Shown: positions 35,541 through 47,011 of the stretch, one piece after another
How the letters are laid out: each line of letters starts with the position of its first letter
Numbering within the stretch: position 1 is the stretch's first letter
Origin: Nematostella vectensis
Taxonomy: Eukaryota; Cnidaria; Anthozoa; Actiniaria; Edwardsiidae
Length of the DNA: 64,000 nucleotides
Assembly (NCBI RefSeq): GCF_932526225.1
Contig: NC_064046.1
Coordinates: forward strand, 7,241,219 to 7,305,218
Reading direction: 5' to 3'
Translations under genes and position numbers: made by a program
Notes under the pieces: generated by a model
What the model was told of the DNA's origin: nothing
Databases searched by the model: none
Seen by the model: only the letters and a program-made list of their open reading frames with translations

Positions 35541-37680
35541 AATATAATCAGAGAGTTAAAGCTTATCTCTATTCGACTGCTGCTCAAGCAGTCTACGGTA
35601 CGAGATGCTCGTTTAAGCCACTGTCCCATGTGACGCCATTTTAAGCCCTAGTTTCACAGGGATGAGATAACTTATCAAGCTTTCTACCTAGCTCAATAAT
35701 AATTAACCCAAGCATGTACTTGAGCACAAATTTGAAACATTTCGAAATTTAGCGTGAGCAATTTTTCTAGACGAATTCTTTCTAATGTTTTTCAGGAAAT
35801 GCACTAAATATATTGATATGGTAGAAGAGAGCTTCTGGGGAGAAATGCGACCGAACAGTGCATTTGGGGGTTTGAGTTAGAAGCCTGTTTTACTCAAAGT
35901 TTCTAAGCTGATCGCCAAACTTTGTAAATTCATTCACATATTATAACATGACCATTTCTTAGAAATATTTAAGAACGGACGTATTTGGTTCTTTCCTTCA
36001 CTAAAATTTATGCCATTATTGTTCACAACAACACACAACAATTTCAATGGCGCATTATGCCTTTTTACTATTTAAAATTATAAAATTAATTGAAGGCTGT
36101 CTGATTTGCAACCACATCTAAAAAAGGGTCTTTTAACTTTTTTTTTCACTAACCTTTTTGGAGCACTGCAACATGCACTGCGTGGTTAAAAGTAGATTTT
36201 AAACAAGGACTCTCTCGATTTTAACCGCTTTAACCTGACAAATTAGGGACTATGGGTCACATGACAGTTTGATGACTCTTGTCATAGAGAACCTATTTTG
36301 CAAGTATTTCTTTTTTTGGTTAATATCAATCATTGGTCATATGTTTACAATTTGATTTGATTGAATTGCTTTGCTTAAAAGCTGGTAAAACAACTTTCAC
36401 AACTGAAACAGCCTACACTATCATAAAAATGGCATTTTCCTTCTTCAGGAGTACCAAAAGTGAGGTTTCTAGCTTCAAAGAGGCTTAAAGAGGTATCTTC
36501 TACCCTCTCTCTCCGTGTCTCACCCACCATGATAAATTTACAATAAAAATCATGCCCGACTCATTAGCAAAAAATCTCTTGGACGTGAATAAAATTATTT
36601 TGAGCGTTTTATTCGTTTTCATTTTCTAAATTGTGCCTCATCCTAAAAAGTAATGTTCACGCATAATAACAAAATTTTATTTAGTCCAAACAGAAAAAAA
36701 ATTGGAAAAAAAGAGAGGGAAGTTTATTTTTAACGCAGTTGCCATGCTGGAATGCACGGTCACCTGTTCATTTCATTCTTTTGCTATTTGCGCACGTTTC
36801 TACGGCTAGAACAAAGATTTAGTCGAGACCGAGTGAATGACACTTGAATTTATCCTTCTTCTTTTTAACGCCTTAGGATCTGAAGCCCATCTTTCACACA
36901 CTGAGAGATTATTAGTTGGAGATTCATACATGGTACATGATATTTATAAAACGAGTCTATGACTAGGTGTACCAAAAATGTTTTTAGAAGCAAACTTAAT
37001 TTTTTGGCTGTTGTTGCATGTCTTTGTTTTTAAGGGCTTATTGCTCCTAATAAAGGGTGCTACGGAAATCAGACCTCCCAGACAAATTCCTGAAGGAATT
37101 CTTATCAAACGTCCAATACAAACTTTCCAGCGATTTCCACGCCTTTTCGAGATATTTAGAATATAATTACATGCGTGCTCTGCGGCTTTGGAGACGGTAA
37201 AACCATGCAAGCTCCGAATCGTTTAATAATTTTAAAACCAGGTGGAAATATGTGCTCAAAGTTCTCTCAGATTAAGTAAAATAACAGTTTTAGCTATGCT
37301 ATGAGTCTCGGCTTTTAACTTTGCTTATGACTGTATGTGCCAATAATGTGAAATTTAGTGAGTTAGAAGTTTTCTCATGTGTGATTCATTCTCTTCAAAA
37401 TGTCGCTAAAATCTTATTCCTTAAAGACTTCTTAGGAAGTTAATTTACTAACATTAGATAAGTTGACCCTTATACTTTATTGTCATGATATTATTTTTGT
37501 TTAAAAAGTATAACAGGCGAGCATTCTATCTAATGTTCGTCGAAGCGTGGGCTGTTGTCATGACAAATGGCAGAAAATGGCGTCGCATGGAATCGAGGAC
37601 GCCGGCAGTGGCTTATGCAAATGAGCATCTGTTCCGTAGACTGAAGTATCTTAATCTCGTTGTTTATTATGCATGTTTCT

Positions 37681-37747
37681 AGGGGGGGGGGGGAGGGTAC
37701 TTCCCATACGGCCGGTACAGGCCGGTAAAGGGGTCAATGGGTTAAAT
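37681..37747. repeat. Fragment of the 12.2-13.8 kb repeat family, with G-run
   Basis: A 13-14 G run is followed by GGTACTTCCCATACGGCCGG and CCGGTAAAGGGGTCAATGGG, matching about 13232-13276. Confidence 0.55.
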
Positions 37748-38298
37748 TAAACCGTTAAAACGATAATGATGCTGAAACAATGTCGCACCAAAATAAGCGG
37801 TGGTGGAACACTACAAAGACTTTTTTTACTTCTTCTAGTTGACAATGTAGACAGAACCCGTTGGTTTTTATGGTTTTTCCCGCTTGTTTCTTCGTTTGAT
37901 TTGATCAAGACTCTGGAACCTCACAGTGTTCTAATAACCATTGTAAGAGGCCCGGCGAGTATAGCTCGGTGCCACGCCCTCTCCAAGAGGGGGATGGAAA
38001 AACATAAATCAAAGGCTGTAAAGCATCAAGACATCCAAGACATTTTGAGCAGTTCGATTTAATGTACACCTGATATCATCATAAAATATGATATTTCTTG
38101 TTTATCTTCGTTATCGTTTTTTCAGCCTTATTACTCAAACCTTTTAGGGATTTGGGGCTTCACTGGGGGTAACTCGTTGTTACTCGGAAGAGAATATGGA
38201 GTCGCTTCCATTCAGTTATATACACTGGCGCCTGACAAAAGTTTCATTAAAAAGGAATGACTATAAAACGACACCACCAAGTGAATCCAATGTCAATC

Positions 38299-38351
38299 TA
38301 GCCTGCGTGCACCCGGAATTAATGGAACTATTTCCGGCTGCACGCAGGCTA
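38299..38351. mobile_element. 53-bp foldback element with 7-bp flanking repeat
   Basis: TAGCCTGCGTGCA and TGCACGCAGGCTA are perfect inverted ends, extended by CCGGAA/TTCCGG. GTCAATC occurs immediately left and again 2 bp beyond the right end. Confidence 0.6.
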
Positions 38352-38371
38352 ACGTCAATCCCAATCTAGTC

Positions 38372-38844
38372 AAACCATCTAGAGCTATTTTCCTTCTATT
38401 CAAACCATCTAGAGCTATTTTCCCTCTACTCAAACCATCTAGGCCTCTTTTCCTTCTATTCAAACCATCTAGATCTCTTTTCCTTCTGTTCAAACCATCT
38501 AGACCTCTTTTTCTTCTATTCAAACCATCTAGAGCTATTTTCCTCCTTTTCAAACCATCTAGAGCTATTTTCCTTCTCCTCAAACCATCTAGACCTCTTT
38601 TTCTTTTATTCAAACCATCTAGATCTCTTTTCCTTCTGTTCAAACCATCTAGACCTCTTTTTCTGCTATTCAAACATCTAGATCTCTTTTCCTTCTGTTC
38701 AAACCATCTAGAGCTATTTTCCTTCTATTCAAACCATCTAGAGCTATTTTCCTTCTATTCAAACCATCTAGAGCTATTTTCCTTCTATCCAAACCATCTA
38801 GAGCTATTTTCCTTCTATCCAAACCATCTAGAGCTATTTAACTT
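38372..38844. repeat. 30-bp minisatellite immediately after the RBM28 stop
   Basis: About 16 copies of CAAACCATCTAGAGCTATTT plus TCCTTCTATT. On the - strand each unit reads GGAAAATAGCTCTAGATGGT then TTGGATAGAA. This is close to the last coding bases of RBM28 plus its TAG (GGAAAAAAGAGCTAGATGGT, TTGAATAGAA). The array therefore begins inside the end of the gene and forms its 3' UTR. Confidence 0.95.
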
Positions 38845-41800
38845 CTATTCAAACCATCTAGCTCTTTTTTCCTTTGTGGCTCCAGACTCCCCAAATAGCT
38901 TGTTCTTATAGTTCTGAACGATAGTATTGAACTCACTTTCCTCTTTCTGCTCGCGCGCTTTTCGTTTCGCTCCTTGCCTTTGCTTTCCCGTCGCTTTTCC
39001 TCCACCAACTGCGCAAGTTACTTTTGAGGCCGGGTGAGTAATATCAACAGCGTCCTTAGACCATTGCCTTGGTTTATCGAGGTTAAATTTACCAGAACGT
39101 CCACTCTGGAACGTTTTCTTCAAAGGTTTACTAATATTTAGTTGTGGCTTGGACTTCTTAGAAAGGTCTTTCTTGGATTTTTGCTCGCCCTTGACACCAT
39201 CTCCAATAGCGGAAGCAGTTTCGCTAGCGTTACTTCCGGTTTTGTCGTCACGTCCGTTTTTTGTCTGATCTTTTCTTCTCAATTGTTTTTCTTTTCGTTT
39301 CTGTATCCTACGCTCACGTTTTTTCAGCCGTTTTTCCTTGTTAGTTTGAAGGTCCTGTCCAGACTGCGATTCCATCTGTTTATGTTTTTGTTTATTTCTT
39401 TGTTGCCTTTGTTGCTTCGCCTTCAATGCGACACTATTTTCAATCGAGAACTCAACGATCGGTCGCCGATCAGGTCCGAACAGTTCCGGGTTGTTATTGG
39501 TCGCCCGAAGAGCAGCGAGGGCCTCCTTGTGGTTCGTGAACTCAACAAAGGCAAAGCCGAGTGGTCGACCTTTTCCAGAGCTATCTAGTCGCTCTTTACT
39601 GCGCATGAGCAGGACGCTAACCACTTTTGCAGGCTTGTGATTGTCCAATGTTCCTGCTTTGCTGAAGACCTTTGATAACTCTTTTTCATTCAGCTTGAGA
39701 GGGAGGTTTCTGGCACAAAGCCTGAAAAAAAGAAAATTGATAAAACTTTAAAAAGATGTTCTTCGACTTCAATCGACTTCGATTGTGCATTCAATCGGAG
39801 ACGAATATGGACACATCTTATCATTAAGTGGCGTTCCGGCTAAGAACAAAAGCAACAACGGTGATGGAAACTAAAAAAAATGAATGTTATTACAGTCCTC
39901 TTTTCCTTGCTTTGGTTCTTGGTCAAAGCACTACTTAGAGGCTGTTGTCCATATGAGCGCATCCACCTTGCTGTCGTGTCCTATCGAGTACTATCCTGAA
40001 TCATAAGGATCCAACTCTTTGTGAGCGTGTGTGATGTTGTAATACGAGCATTTCTCCAGTCTTCAATGTTGATTGTATGCATAAGTGGTGTGCACAAAAA
40101 GGAAAAGGCGGGTAAAGGATAGTATTCGACAACCCTTCAATAAGTGGTGTGCACAAAAAGGAAAAGGCCTTTTCTGAATCAAATGGACTTATTTTCATAG
40201 GTTCCCCCTTTGTGTGATTTTAGGCCTATGTATTTGCGCAGAGATGCATTGCCAGACAAAAGAGTCGTAGGCGAAGTCCCCTTTTTGACAGTGCACACAG
40301 GCGAGATGACCCCCCATTATAAGAAAACATTTTAATGGTCCCGACAACAAGTTTTGTGCAACATTGTAGCTGGCTTACCTTGTTTTTGATACAAAGTAGT
40401 TGGGGTTTTGCAATTTTGACTTCTTTTCCGCCTCTGCTTTCTGCCTCTTCAGCAGGTCTGCCTTGCTGAGATCCTTAGCGGCATCTGACCCAGGCTTGAT
40501 GACTCCTTCCCTGGCGAGGTACAGGTTGCGTTTGTCCTTTGGGTCTCTCCGCTCCTCTTTTTGCTGCCTGCTCATTTGCTCCAGCTTGCCAGGTGTTACA
40601 GCAAGGTCCACTTGTAATCGGTTACCATCCAAGAACAGCCCTTTCCAAGAAAAAAGACAATGTTTGAGTGAGACTGAGGTCTAACAGTATATCCAACAAC
40701 ATTACCAATGGCTGGTGTGGTCCAGACCCAACATACCTTTTCGAGACAAAGTGGGAGACAGGCATATACAGTAGTTGATTAGCGACCAGAAAAGTTTATA
40801 CTATATACTGTGTGCTTTCTTGATTTCTTCAGTTTTAATTCTTTTGTTTTAACAAGTTAAATTTAAGTGATTCTGGGGGAAGCATCCTTTTCAGGTACAG
40901 AGAACAAGTTGAACAAAGTGGATTTCTGATCTGGTGCATAGATAGTTACAGATAGATTACAATAGATTGGCATTCTAAAAAGATATGGTTGGGCATTATT
41001 AGGTTTACTCTAGCCTGCTAGCCGGCACTCCAGTAGGCTAGAAAATTGCTGTTTTGGGGGCTTTGCTATTCCTTTAGGGAGGGGGTCAGGGGGAAAGGCT
41101 ACCCCCATTACCACACCACTTGATTTTGATCATCTTACCTTCTGAATCTTCGTCAGTGGCTGCCAAGCACTGCGTCACACTCTCTGCTGATCTGTACTTG
41201 ACAAACGCAGACCCTTTACTGTGCTGGGTTAGATGGTCGACAACCACCTTACAATATGCAATATCACCAAACTGTTTGAAAAGGTTAGTGATATTTTTCT
41301 GTGTTGAGTCAAAGGAAAGGTTTCGGATGAAGACTGTCAGACCTTCCTTGACATCTGAAGGCTTGCTCCGCTGTGAATGATTGTCATCTTCTGATGCATC
41401 ATCTTCATCACTCTTCTCATTGTCGTTATCGTCTTTTGACATATGCTTGACATCTTCATCATCATCACTATCATCATCATCATCCCTGTTCTTGTGTTCT
41501 GTTGTTCCCTCTGAATCTTCTCCTCCTTTCTCATCATCCTGTAATGTGTTTGAGTTATAGTCTTTTTTGTGTTTTTCTGTAACGTATAAGATCAACATTG
41601 AGACCTTCAGACAATCAAGTCCTCTCCAATCAAAAGAACAACGTTTTTAATGCATAGGTAGAAAACTTTACACATATTTTTTTATATATATGTACATAGC
41701 CCCCCTCCCCTTCACCCCCCTAGCCTTTCACAAACACCCAGACTTTGTTTGAGAGTGGGTACCAAGTTTTTATATCAATTCGAATATTCGAATTCTACTA

Positions 41801-44783
41801 AGGTTTTTTGAAGCCATTCCATTCTGAAAACATACAGTAAACTGCAGATACTCTCGGATCAATGATCATTTTTTTAAGGAAGTGAGTAGGTTTGATAAAA
41901 ATGATGGAAATGTGGGGCAATGTGCAGTGTGTAGTACATGTATGCATACAAGTTAACATTTCAAAGTATTTACCTTCATTTTTAGTATACATTGACTTTG
42001 GTACTGCCCAATCAACTGCCACAGGCCGCCCAAGAATCTTCTTAGCATTCATCTCTTCAAGGGCTTTTGCTGCATCAAACACATTGGTAAACTGAACAAA
42101 ACCAAATCCCATTTTGCGGTTCCTCCTCCCCACTTTTTTTTGTGGCACACTAGCCTCGGACACTTCCCCAAATGCACTGAATGTCTCTTTCAGAATAGCC
42201 TCAGTGCAGTTGAAAGCCAGGTTGCGGATAATCAATCTGGATTTTTTGGACCCTTTTGGAGAAGAGGACTTGTCTTTGGATTCTATAACAGCTTTCACCT
42301 TAACTCCTTTTAATGTTTTTCCATTGAGCTTGGCCACAGCTTGTCTAGCGTCTTTGTAGGATTTGAACAGCAGTGAAGCAGTTGGCGAATCATGACCAGC
42401 AACAGGAAATATAGTCTTTTCCACCTCACCCAATTTTCTACACCTTTTGTAAATCTGTTTCTCAGTAATGGAAGCAGGGAGGCCAGACAGGATGACGGTG
42501 CGACCAGCATCTGTTTGAGGGGCTTTCCGAAGAGACTTTGATTTTGATGCTTCTTTTTTAGGTTGCTCAGTATTGCTTACTAATGAAGATAAATGAGTCT
42601 CAGTGTGATCCACTTCTACTTCCTCTGTCTCAGTTTCCTTTTGACTTGCATTCTCTATAATATGAAAAGACAGCTATAAGTTTGCTTAGAACTCATTTAA
42701 AAAAGTCATCACTGTATTTACCACTTTACTACTACATAACAGAATATAGCATCACCAATTGCCACATCAGAGCAGCCACAGAAAAGTTGCATGTTTGAAT
42801 TGCTCTGTAATGGGTAAATCAATAAAGGTGCATCAAGGATTGTATAAGTAATATTCTAATAATATTACTTATAATATTATAAGTATATAATATAAGTTAT
42901 AATAAGACAAATTATAACTGTTGTTTCCTTTTTTTGAGACACATATGGGTGGTATCTAAAGAATTATGGGTGAAAAACAACCACTTTGAATGATTCTAGA
43001 GTACTGTATTGGTCAAAATCATGCATCTTTATAGAGAAGATGACCTGTTACCTGCAAGGCAAGGAATTTCATTAGCCTTAAATATGGAATGAAATTAGCA
43101 ATACTGACCTGTTCCTTCCCGTCCTGGCTTTGTTCGCGCTTTCTTTTCAGAAAAATCGAGATGGATTGGTCTTCCTTTAATGCTTTTGATATTGTCTTTA
43201 GCTTTTAGCGCATCCTCTTCCAAGGCAAACGTTACATAACCAAATCCCCGGCACCTATTTTGGTTGTCTAAACAGATTCGAGAGAAAGTATACTATTGAA
43301 TCATACATTCAAAATCATATTCATAAACATATCTCCTTGTGTTAAGTAATAACTATAACCCCACTAAAACCATAATAATATAATTTCTAATTTCAAAGTG
43401 ACTAGATACCCAAGAGCCGGGAACGCATGCCCAAATACTAGATACCCGGCAATTTTTATAAATTTGTAAAAATTAGCCATATGAATAACAGTTTTCAATC
43501 CAAAACCATGTAGCATTGTAAAGAAATTGAAGGCGATTCTGATGGACAAAGCATTTGTTAAGAGCGATTTGCGAAGGCTGGGCACACCATAACAAAGTAA
43601 TTTGAGTTGACACTTTAAGCGAAATTTTAAGCGAACAAACCTTTGCATTCTAAATCGTTTCTGAAGCGATTAAGATTCATATTTTATACATAAAATTGCA
43701 AGTTAACTCACAGGAAAGATTAACAAACCCGACAGCTATACCACACTATTTGAGTTCCTTGCGAACTGCTCTAATAATGATTGGTAGTAATGAGCAATTA
43801 AATATCGTTAGCAATGCCGCATGTTTTGAGATTAGTAATTTTTTATTGGGTGATGCTTTAAAGATGAAAAAAAAAAATACCTGTTGGGTACTGTATGTAG
43901 TGTTTTGACAATCGCTCCCATGAGTTTCACATATTCACTCATTCATCTTGATTTGAGTTCTTTGCGAATCTCTCTACATTATAATTGTTTTGTGAATCAA
44001 GATCGCTTTCACGTTCTTAGCAATGTTTCTTGTTTATAAATTCACAAATATTGTTCCAAGGGTGATTTTAAAAGAAATGCAAAACCTGTCGGGTATTTAA
44101 GTGTTTTGACAATCGCTCACATGTGGTTCATTCTCTCGTAATTTTTCCGTGTTGACTCGAGTTTCTTGTTATGGTGTACCCAGCCATCGCGAACCGCTCT
44201 AAGTAGCAAACGCTTCTTGCATCTGAATCGCCTCCAAGTTTTTAACAATGCTTCATGGTACTGAATTGATGAATATGATTTATATGGCTAATTTTTAAAA
44301 ATATATATATAAGTTACCGGGCATCTAGTATTTAGGCATAAGTTCCCGGCTCTCGGGTATCGGTACACTTCTCAGGTACACTTTGTTCTAATTAAGCTTT
44401 AATTAACATTTATATATTGTCTTTTATATAGTGTAATGCTCAACTGTTGTGAAGTCTTTCATGTATCTACAAATTTTATAAAATGCCCAGTTCATTTGAA
44501 TTCAACTAAATATCGGTAAGTTTCATAACGAAAATTGGAATCCACACAGTAAACTGTACAGGACCCGCAATGAGTCGGCCTAGTAGCCCACGTGGGCTAA
44601 GAATGAACTAAACAAACCTTTGTCCTTAACGATAAAACCACGTTTTAGCGGCCCAATTTCCTCGAATGCACTCTTAAACTCAGCATCTGTTATGTTGTAT
44701 GGAAGATTTCGCACGAAAATGGTTGTTTTTGAGATGACAGGCGTTTTGCTTGCCTTTTTGCTCGGGGAAGCTTTTTCCGCCAT
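38845..44783 (-). CDS. RBM28: RNA-binding protein 28 (Nop4 orthologue), six exons
   Basis: A nucleolar multi-RRM protein; human RBM28 and yeast Nop4 act in 60S ribosome assembly. Exons on the - strand are 44783-44618, 43267-43109, 42654-41974, 41576-41139, 40640-40379 and 39721-38845, all with GT-AG borders and matching phases, giving 860 residues (human 759). The start ATG has A at -3 and G at +4. Domains: RRM1 ~20-97 (TTIFVRNLPY, RCRGFGYVTF), RRM2 ~160-234 (TVILSGLP), RRM3 ~247-325 (LIIRNLAF, MGFGFVQF), an acidic Asp/Glu/Ser stretch ~350-405, RRM4 ~414-500 (LTVFIRNLSF, GSAFVKY), RRM5 ~570-655 (LCARNLPL, LGFAFVEF), then a Lys/Arg-rich tail ending KRARWFE, like the mammalian KRSKWF end. NLYLAREGVIKPG between RRM4 and RRM5 is a family signature. 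The gene is complete. Confidence 0.96.
43400..44365. mobile_element. Long-arm foldback element in RBM28 intron 1
   Basis: Arms of at least about 220 bp are inverted copies. ATACTAGATACCCGGCAA near 43436 mirrors TTACCGGGCATCTAGTAT near 44315. AGAGCCGGGAA near 43411 mirrors TTCCCGGCTCT. A block with GGCGATTCTGATG and CTGGGCACACCATAACA mirrors TGTTATGGTGTACCCAGC and TCTGAATCGCC near 44170-44230. The centre has two copies of GTGTTTTGACAATCGCTC. No protein. The total length is about 0.97 kb. Confidence 0.8.
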
Positions 44784-45239
44784 GTTGAAATCTTATACTA
44801 CAAACCGCTGGAATAGTAATGACACAACCTGCGGGCTCATAGCTTAGGATACCGTTTCTCAGTCTCATTGGCTATCGACACAGAAATAAAAGTCAAACTT
44901 TTATCGCGGGGGGACTGTGGTCACACAAGCTGCTACTCTGAACCATGATGATGCAAGTGAGCAAGGCAGAATGTGTTCCTAAGAACGCGCGAGCTGAAGT
45001 ACTTCTTTTTAGAGGCATCAAGTAACGCGGAATCCCTCAACTGCTCAAACGTTAGAAATACCGCTTATTCTGAATAAATACACATCATAAAGCAATGAAA
45101 GTTTACTGTGACTTTATTCTAGGATATAAGACAATTATAGGACAATTACAGGGTGATAAATCGTGAAAATATTCGAGCTCGTACTGGGATTGACTGAAGA
45201 CTGACTGAGAGGTTGGTAAGCCTGTGGTCAAAGCGTTTT
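44784..45239. other. RBM28 upstream region
   Basis: Should hold the RBM28 promoter and 5' UTR. No TATA box or other element could be named with confidence. Confidence 0.4.
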
Positions 45240-46375
45240 CTTCCCGCTCTCCTGAACAACAGAACAACCCGTGAGGACTCCTATCTGATGTTTGGAAAGA
45301 GATTGAAAAGCGTTTCGGCAGCGCCGCCGTAATAACTAATGCTGTATCAGATCATTTGCAAAGCGCGAAAATTCAAAATTGCAGAATTTCGCAGACGTCT
45401 TTGCAGATGTGCACCAGATAGCACACCTTCCAGGTCTTGCATGGCTTAACTTCCCAAACGCGATAGCCCCAATTGTAGCAAAACTATCGAACTCTCTTGA
45501 AGGGAAATGTGAGAAAAAGGTTGTCATCTTTGCCGACAATAATAACGACCTTTATCAAGTTTTGTGATTTGGCAAAAGTTTTTGAGAGACAAGCGAAGGT
45601 TAAGAACCGTCCTTAATTATCTCGGCAGGGGTTCATCCCCAGTCCCCCGCTCCCTGATCACCGCCTTATTTGAATAGGAAGACACTCCTGACCAATGCTA
45701 AGAGCGTCACGCAAGCCACACAAGCAAAAGAGGATGGTGGAACTAAATTCTGCCTTTTTCACGGACGGGAGGGCCATGCCTTAATCGCATGTAAAGCCTT
45801 TTCCAAGAAAACACTTGAAGAACGAACCGAGTTTATTTTGAAGAGGGTCTTTCAGAAGATCACATTGCGGCTGCATGTAAGGCAGAAATCCAATGCACGG
45901 TTTGCGGCGACAAGCGTCACATCGCCCTTTTGCACAAAGCAAAGGGAGAAAGATATACCCCAGCGGTATCGTGTAGCAAGATCGTCCTGGTTAATGTTTA
46001 CCACAAACACGACCCCAATTCTCCAAAGCGAGTTTACGAAATCCTAGACGATCAGAGCAACGCCTCGCTGATAAGCTTTGAACTAGCAGGTCAGTTAGGC
46101 GCAGCAGGACCGGAGGAGGAGTACTTCCTTTCCACGTGCGGCGGAGACAGAGAGTAGAGATATGGTCGACGCGTGACCAATTTTGCCTGCGCGCTCTCAA
46201 TGGTTACTGCTCGGCACTACCGACCCTTGTGGAGTGTGAAAGCATCCACTCCGACCGGCGCGAAATCCCAACACCCCAAATAGCGAGGAGATTCGCACAT
46301 CTGTACCCAATCGCCGGCGAGATCCCGCCACTAGATTGTCAAGCGGGAATTCATCTGCTGATCGTAATTGCTGGA
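45240..46375 (+). pseudogene. BEL/Pao retrotransposon gag-protease fragment
   Basis: Frame-broken pieces in order match the BEL/Pao layout. EIEKRFGSAAVITNAVSDHL (about 45295) and HLPGLAWLNFPNAIAPIV with VVIFADNNNDLY (about 45425-45560) are gag. KFCLFHGREGHALIACKAF with LEERTEFIL (about 45745-45840) is the zinc-knuckle region. YEILDDQSNASLISFELAGQ (about 46035-46095) is aspartic-protease-like. ALNGYCSALPTLVECESI and IPTPQIARRFAHLYPIAGEI follow (about 46190-46330). RT, RNase H, integrase and LTRs are absent, so this is a truncated dead copy. Confidence 0.85.
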
Positions 46376-46530
46376 ATACCGTAATTGCTGGAATACCGCA
46401 ATTGCTGGAATACCGTAATTGCTCGAATACCGTTATTGCTCGAATACCGTTATTGCTCGATTACCGTAATTGCTAGAATACCGTAATTGCTAGAATACCG
46501 TAATCGCTAGAATACCGTAATTGCACGATT
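46365..46530. repeat. 17-bp minisatellite at the end of the BEL/Pao fragment
   Basis: About ten copies of AATTGCTGGAATACCGT with variants (CTCGA, CTAGA). The first unit overlaps the last readable BEL/Pao codons (ATCGTAATTGCTGGAATACC). Confidence 0.9.
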
Positions 46531-46719
46531 ATAAACATCACCATGGCTTATTCTGGGAAACGCATATTTCAAAATTCGTCACTAGATGAAAAGTTCTTCT
46601 TTTCAACATACAGGGGGTAAAAATCCTTCAAGAACAATAATTAAAAGAAGCTTTTAATAATAACACTGCGGCGAGTAGTCACTTTTTGTTACTTCCTTGC
46701 TCCTAACCTAGTCCCTCTC

Positions 46720-46945
46720 GTCATCGGAGTCTATAAAGTGCAACACGTGTAGCCGAGCCGAGGCACTTATCGGGGGAGGCACTTATTCCGGGAGCGCTTA
46801 TTTGGGTAAAGCGCTAACTTTGGGACTTTTGGAAGAGGCGTTTTATTGGGGGGGGGGGGGGGGGGGGGGCGCGGGGGGGCGCTTATTTGGGTGAAGTGCT
46901 AATTTTGAGAGGTATTTACTTAAGGGGGAGGGGGGCGCTTATTTG
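46720..46945. repeat. G-rich repeat with long poly-G
   Basis: Several GCGCTTATTTGGGTAAAGCG / GGCACTTATT-type segments surround a run of about 19 G at 46851-46869, with further G runs. It may form G-quadruplexes and the exact length may be unreliable. Confidence 0.7.
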
Positions 46946-47011
46946 AGCAATTACGTTATTGTTCTCTGAAGCAGAAAGGCGGTACAATCGACAAAATCTT
47001 CCACCCTTTCG

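Larger units (their letters stand above)
34450..38374. other. Intergenic between PTS and RBM28
   Basis: No recognisable gene. The stretch contains two small foldback elements (35251-35322, 38299-38351), fragments resembling the 12.2-13.8 kb repeat (about 35400-35535 and 37681-37745) and long AT-rich tracts. Confidence 0.5.

Noticed and set aside
38293-38673. 126-codon - strand Arg/Lys/Leu repeat frame
   Set aside because: Another frame of the 30-bp array after RBM28; the RBM28 stop precedes it and no splice joins it.
39142-39588. 148-codon + strand frame
   Set aside because: Antisense shadow of the RBM28 last exon.
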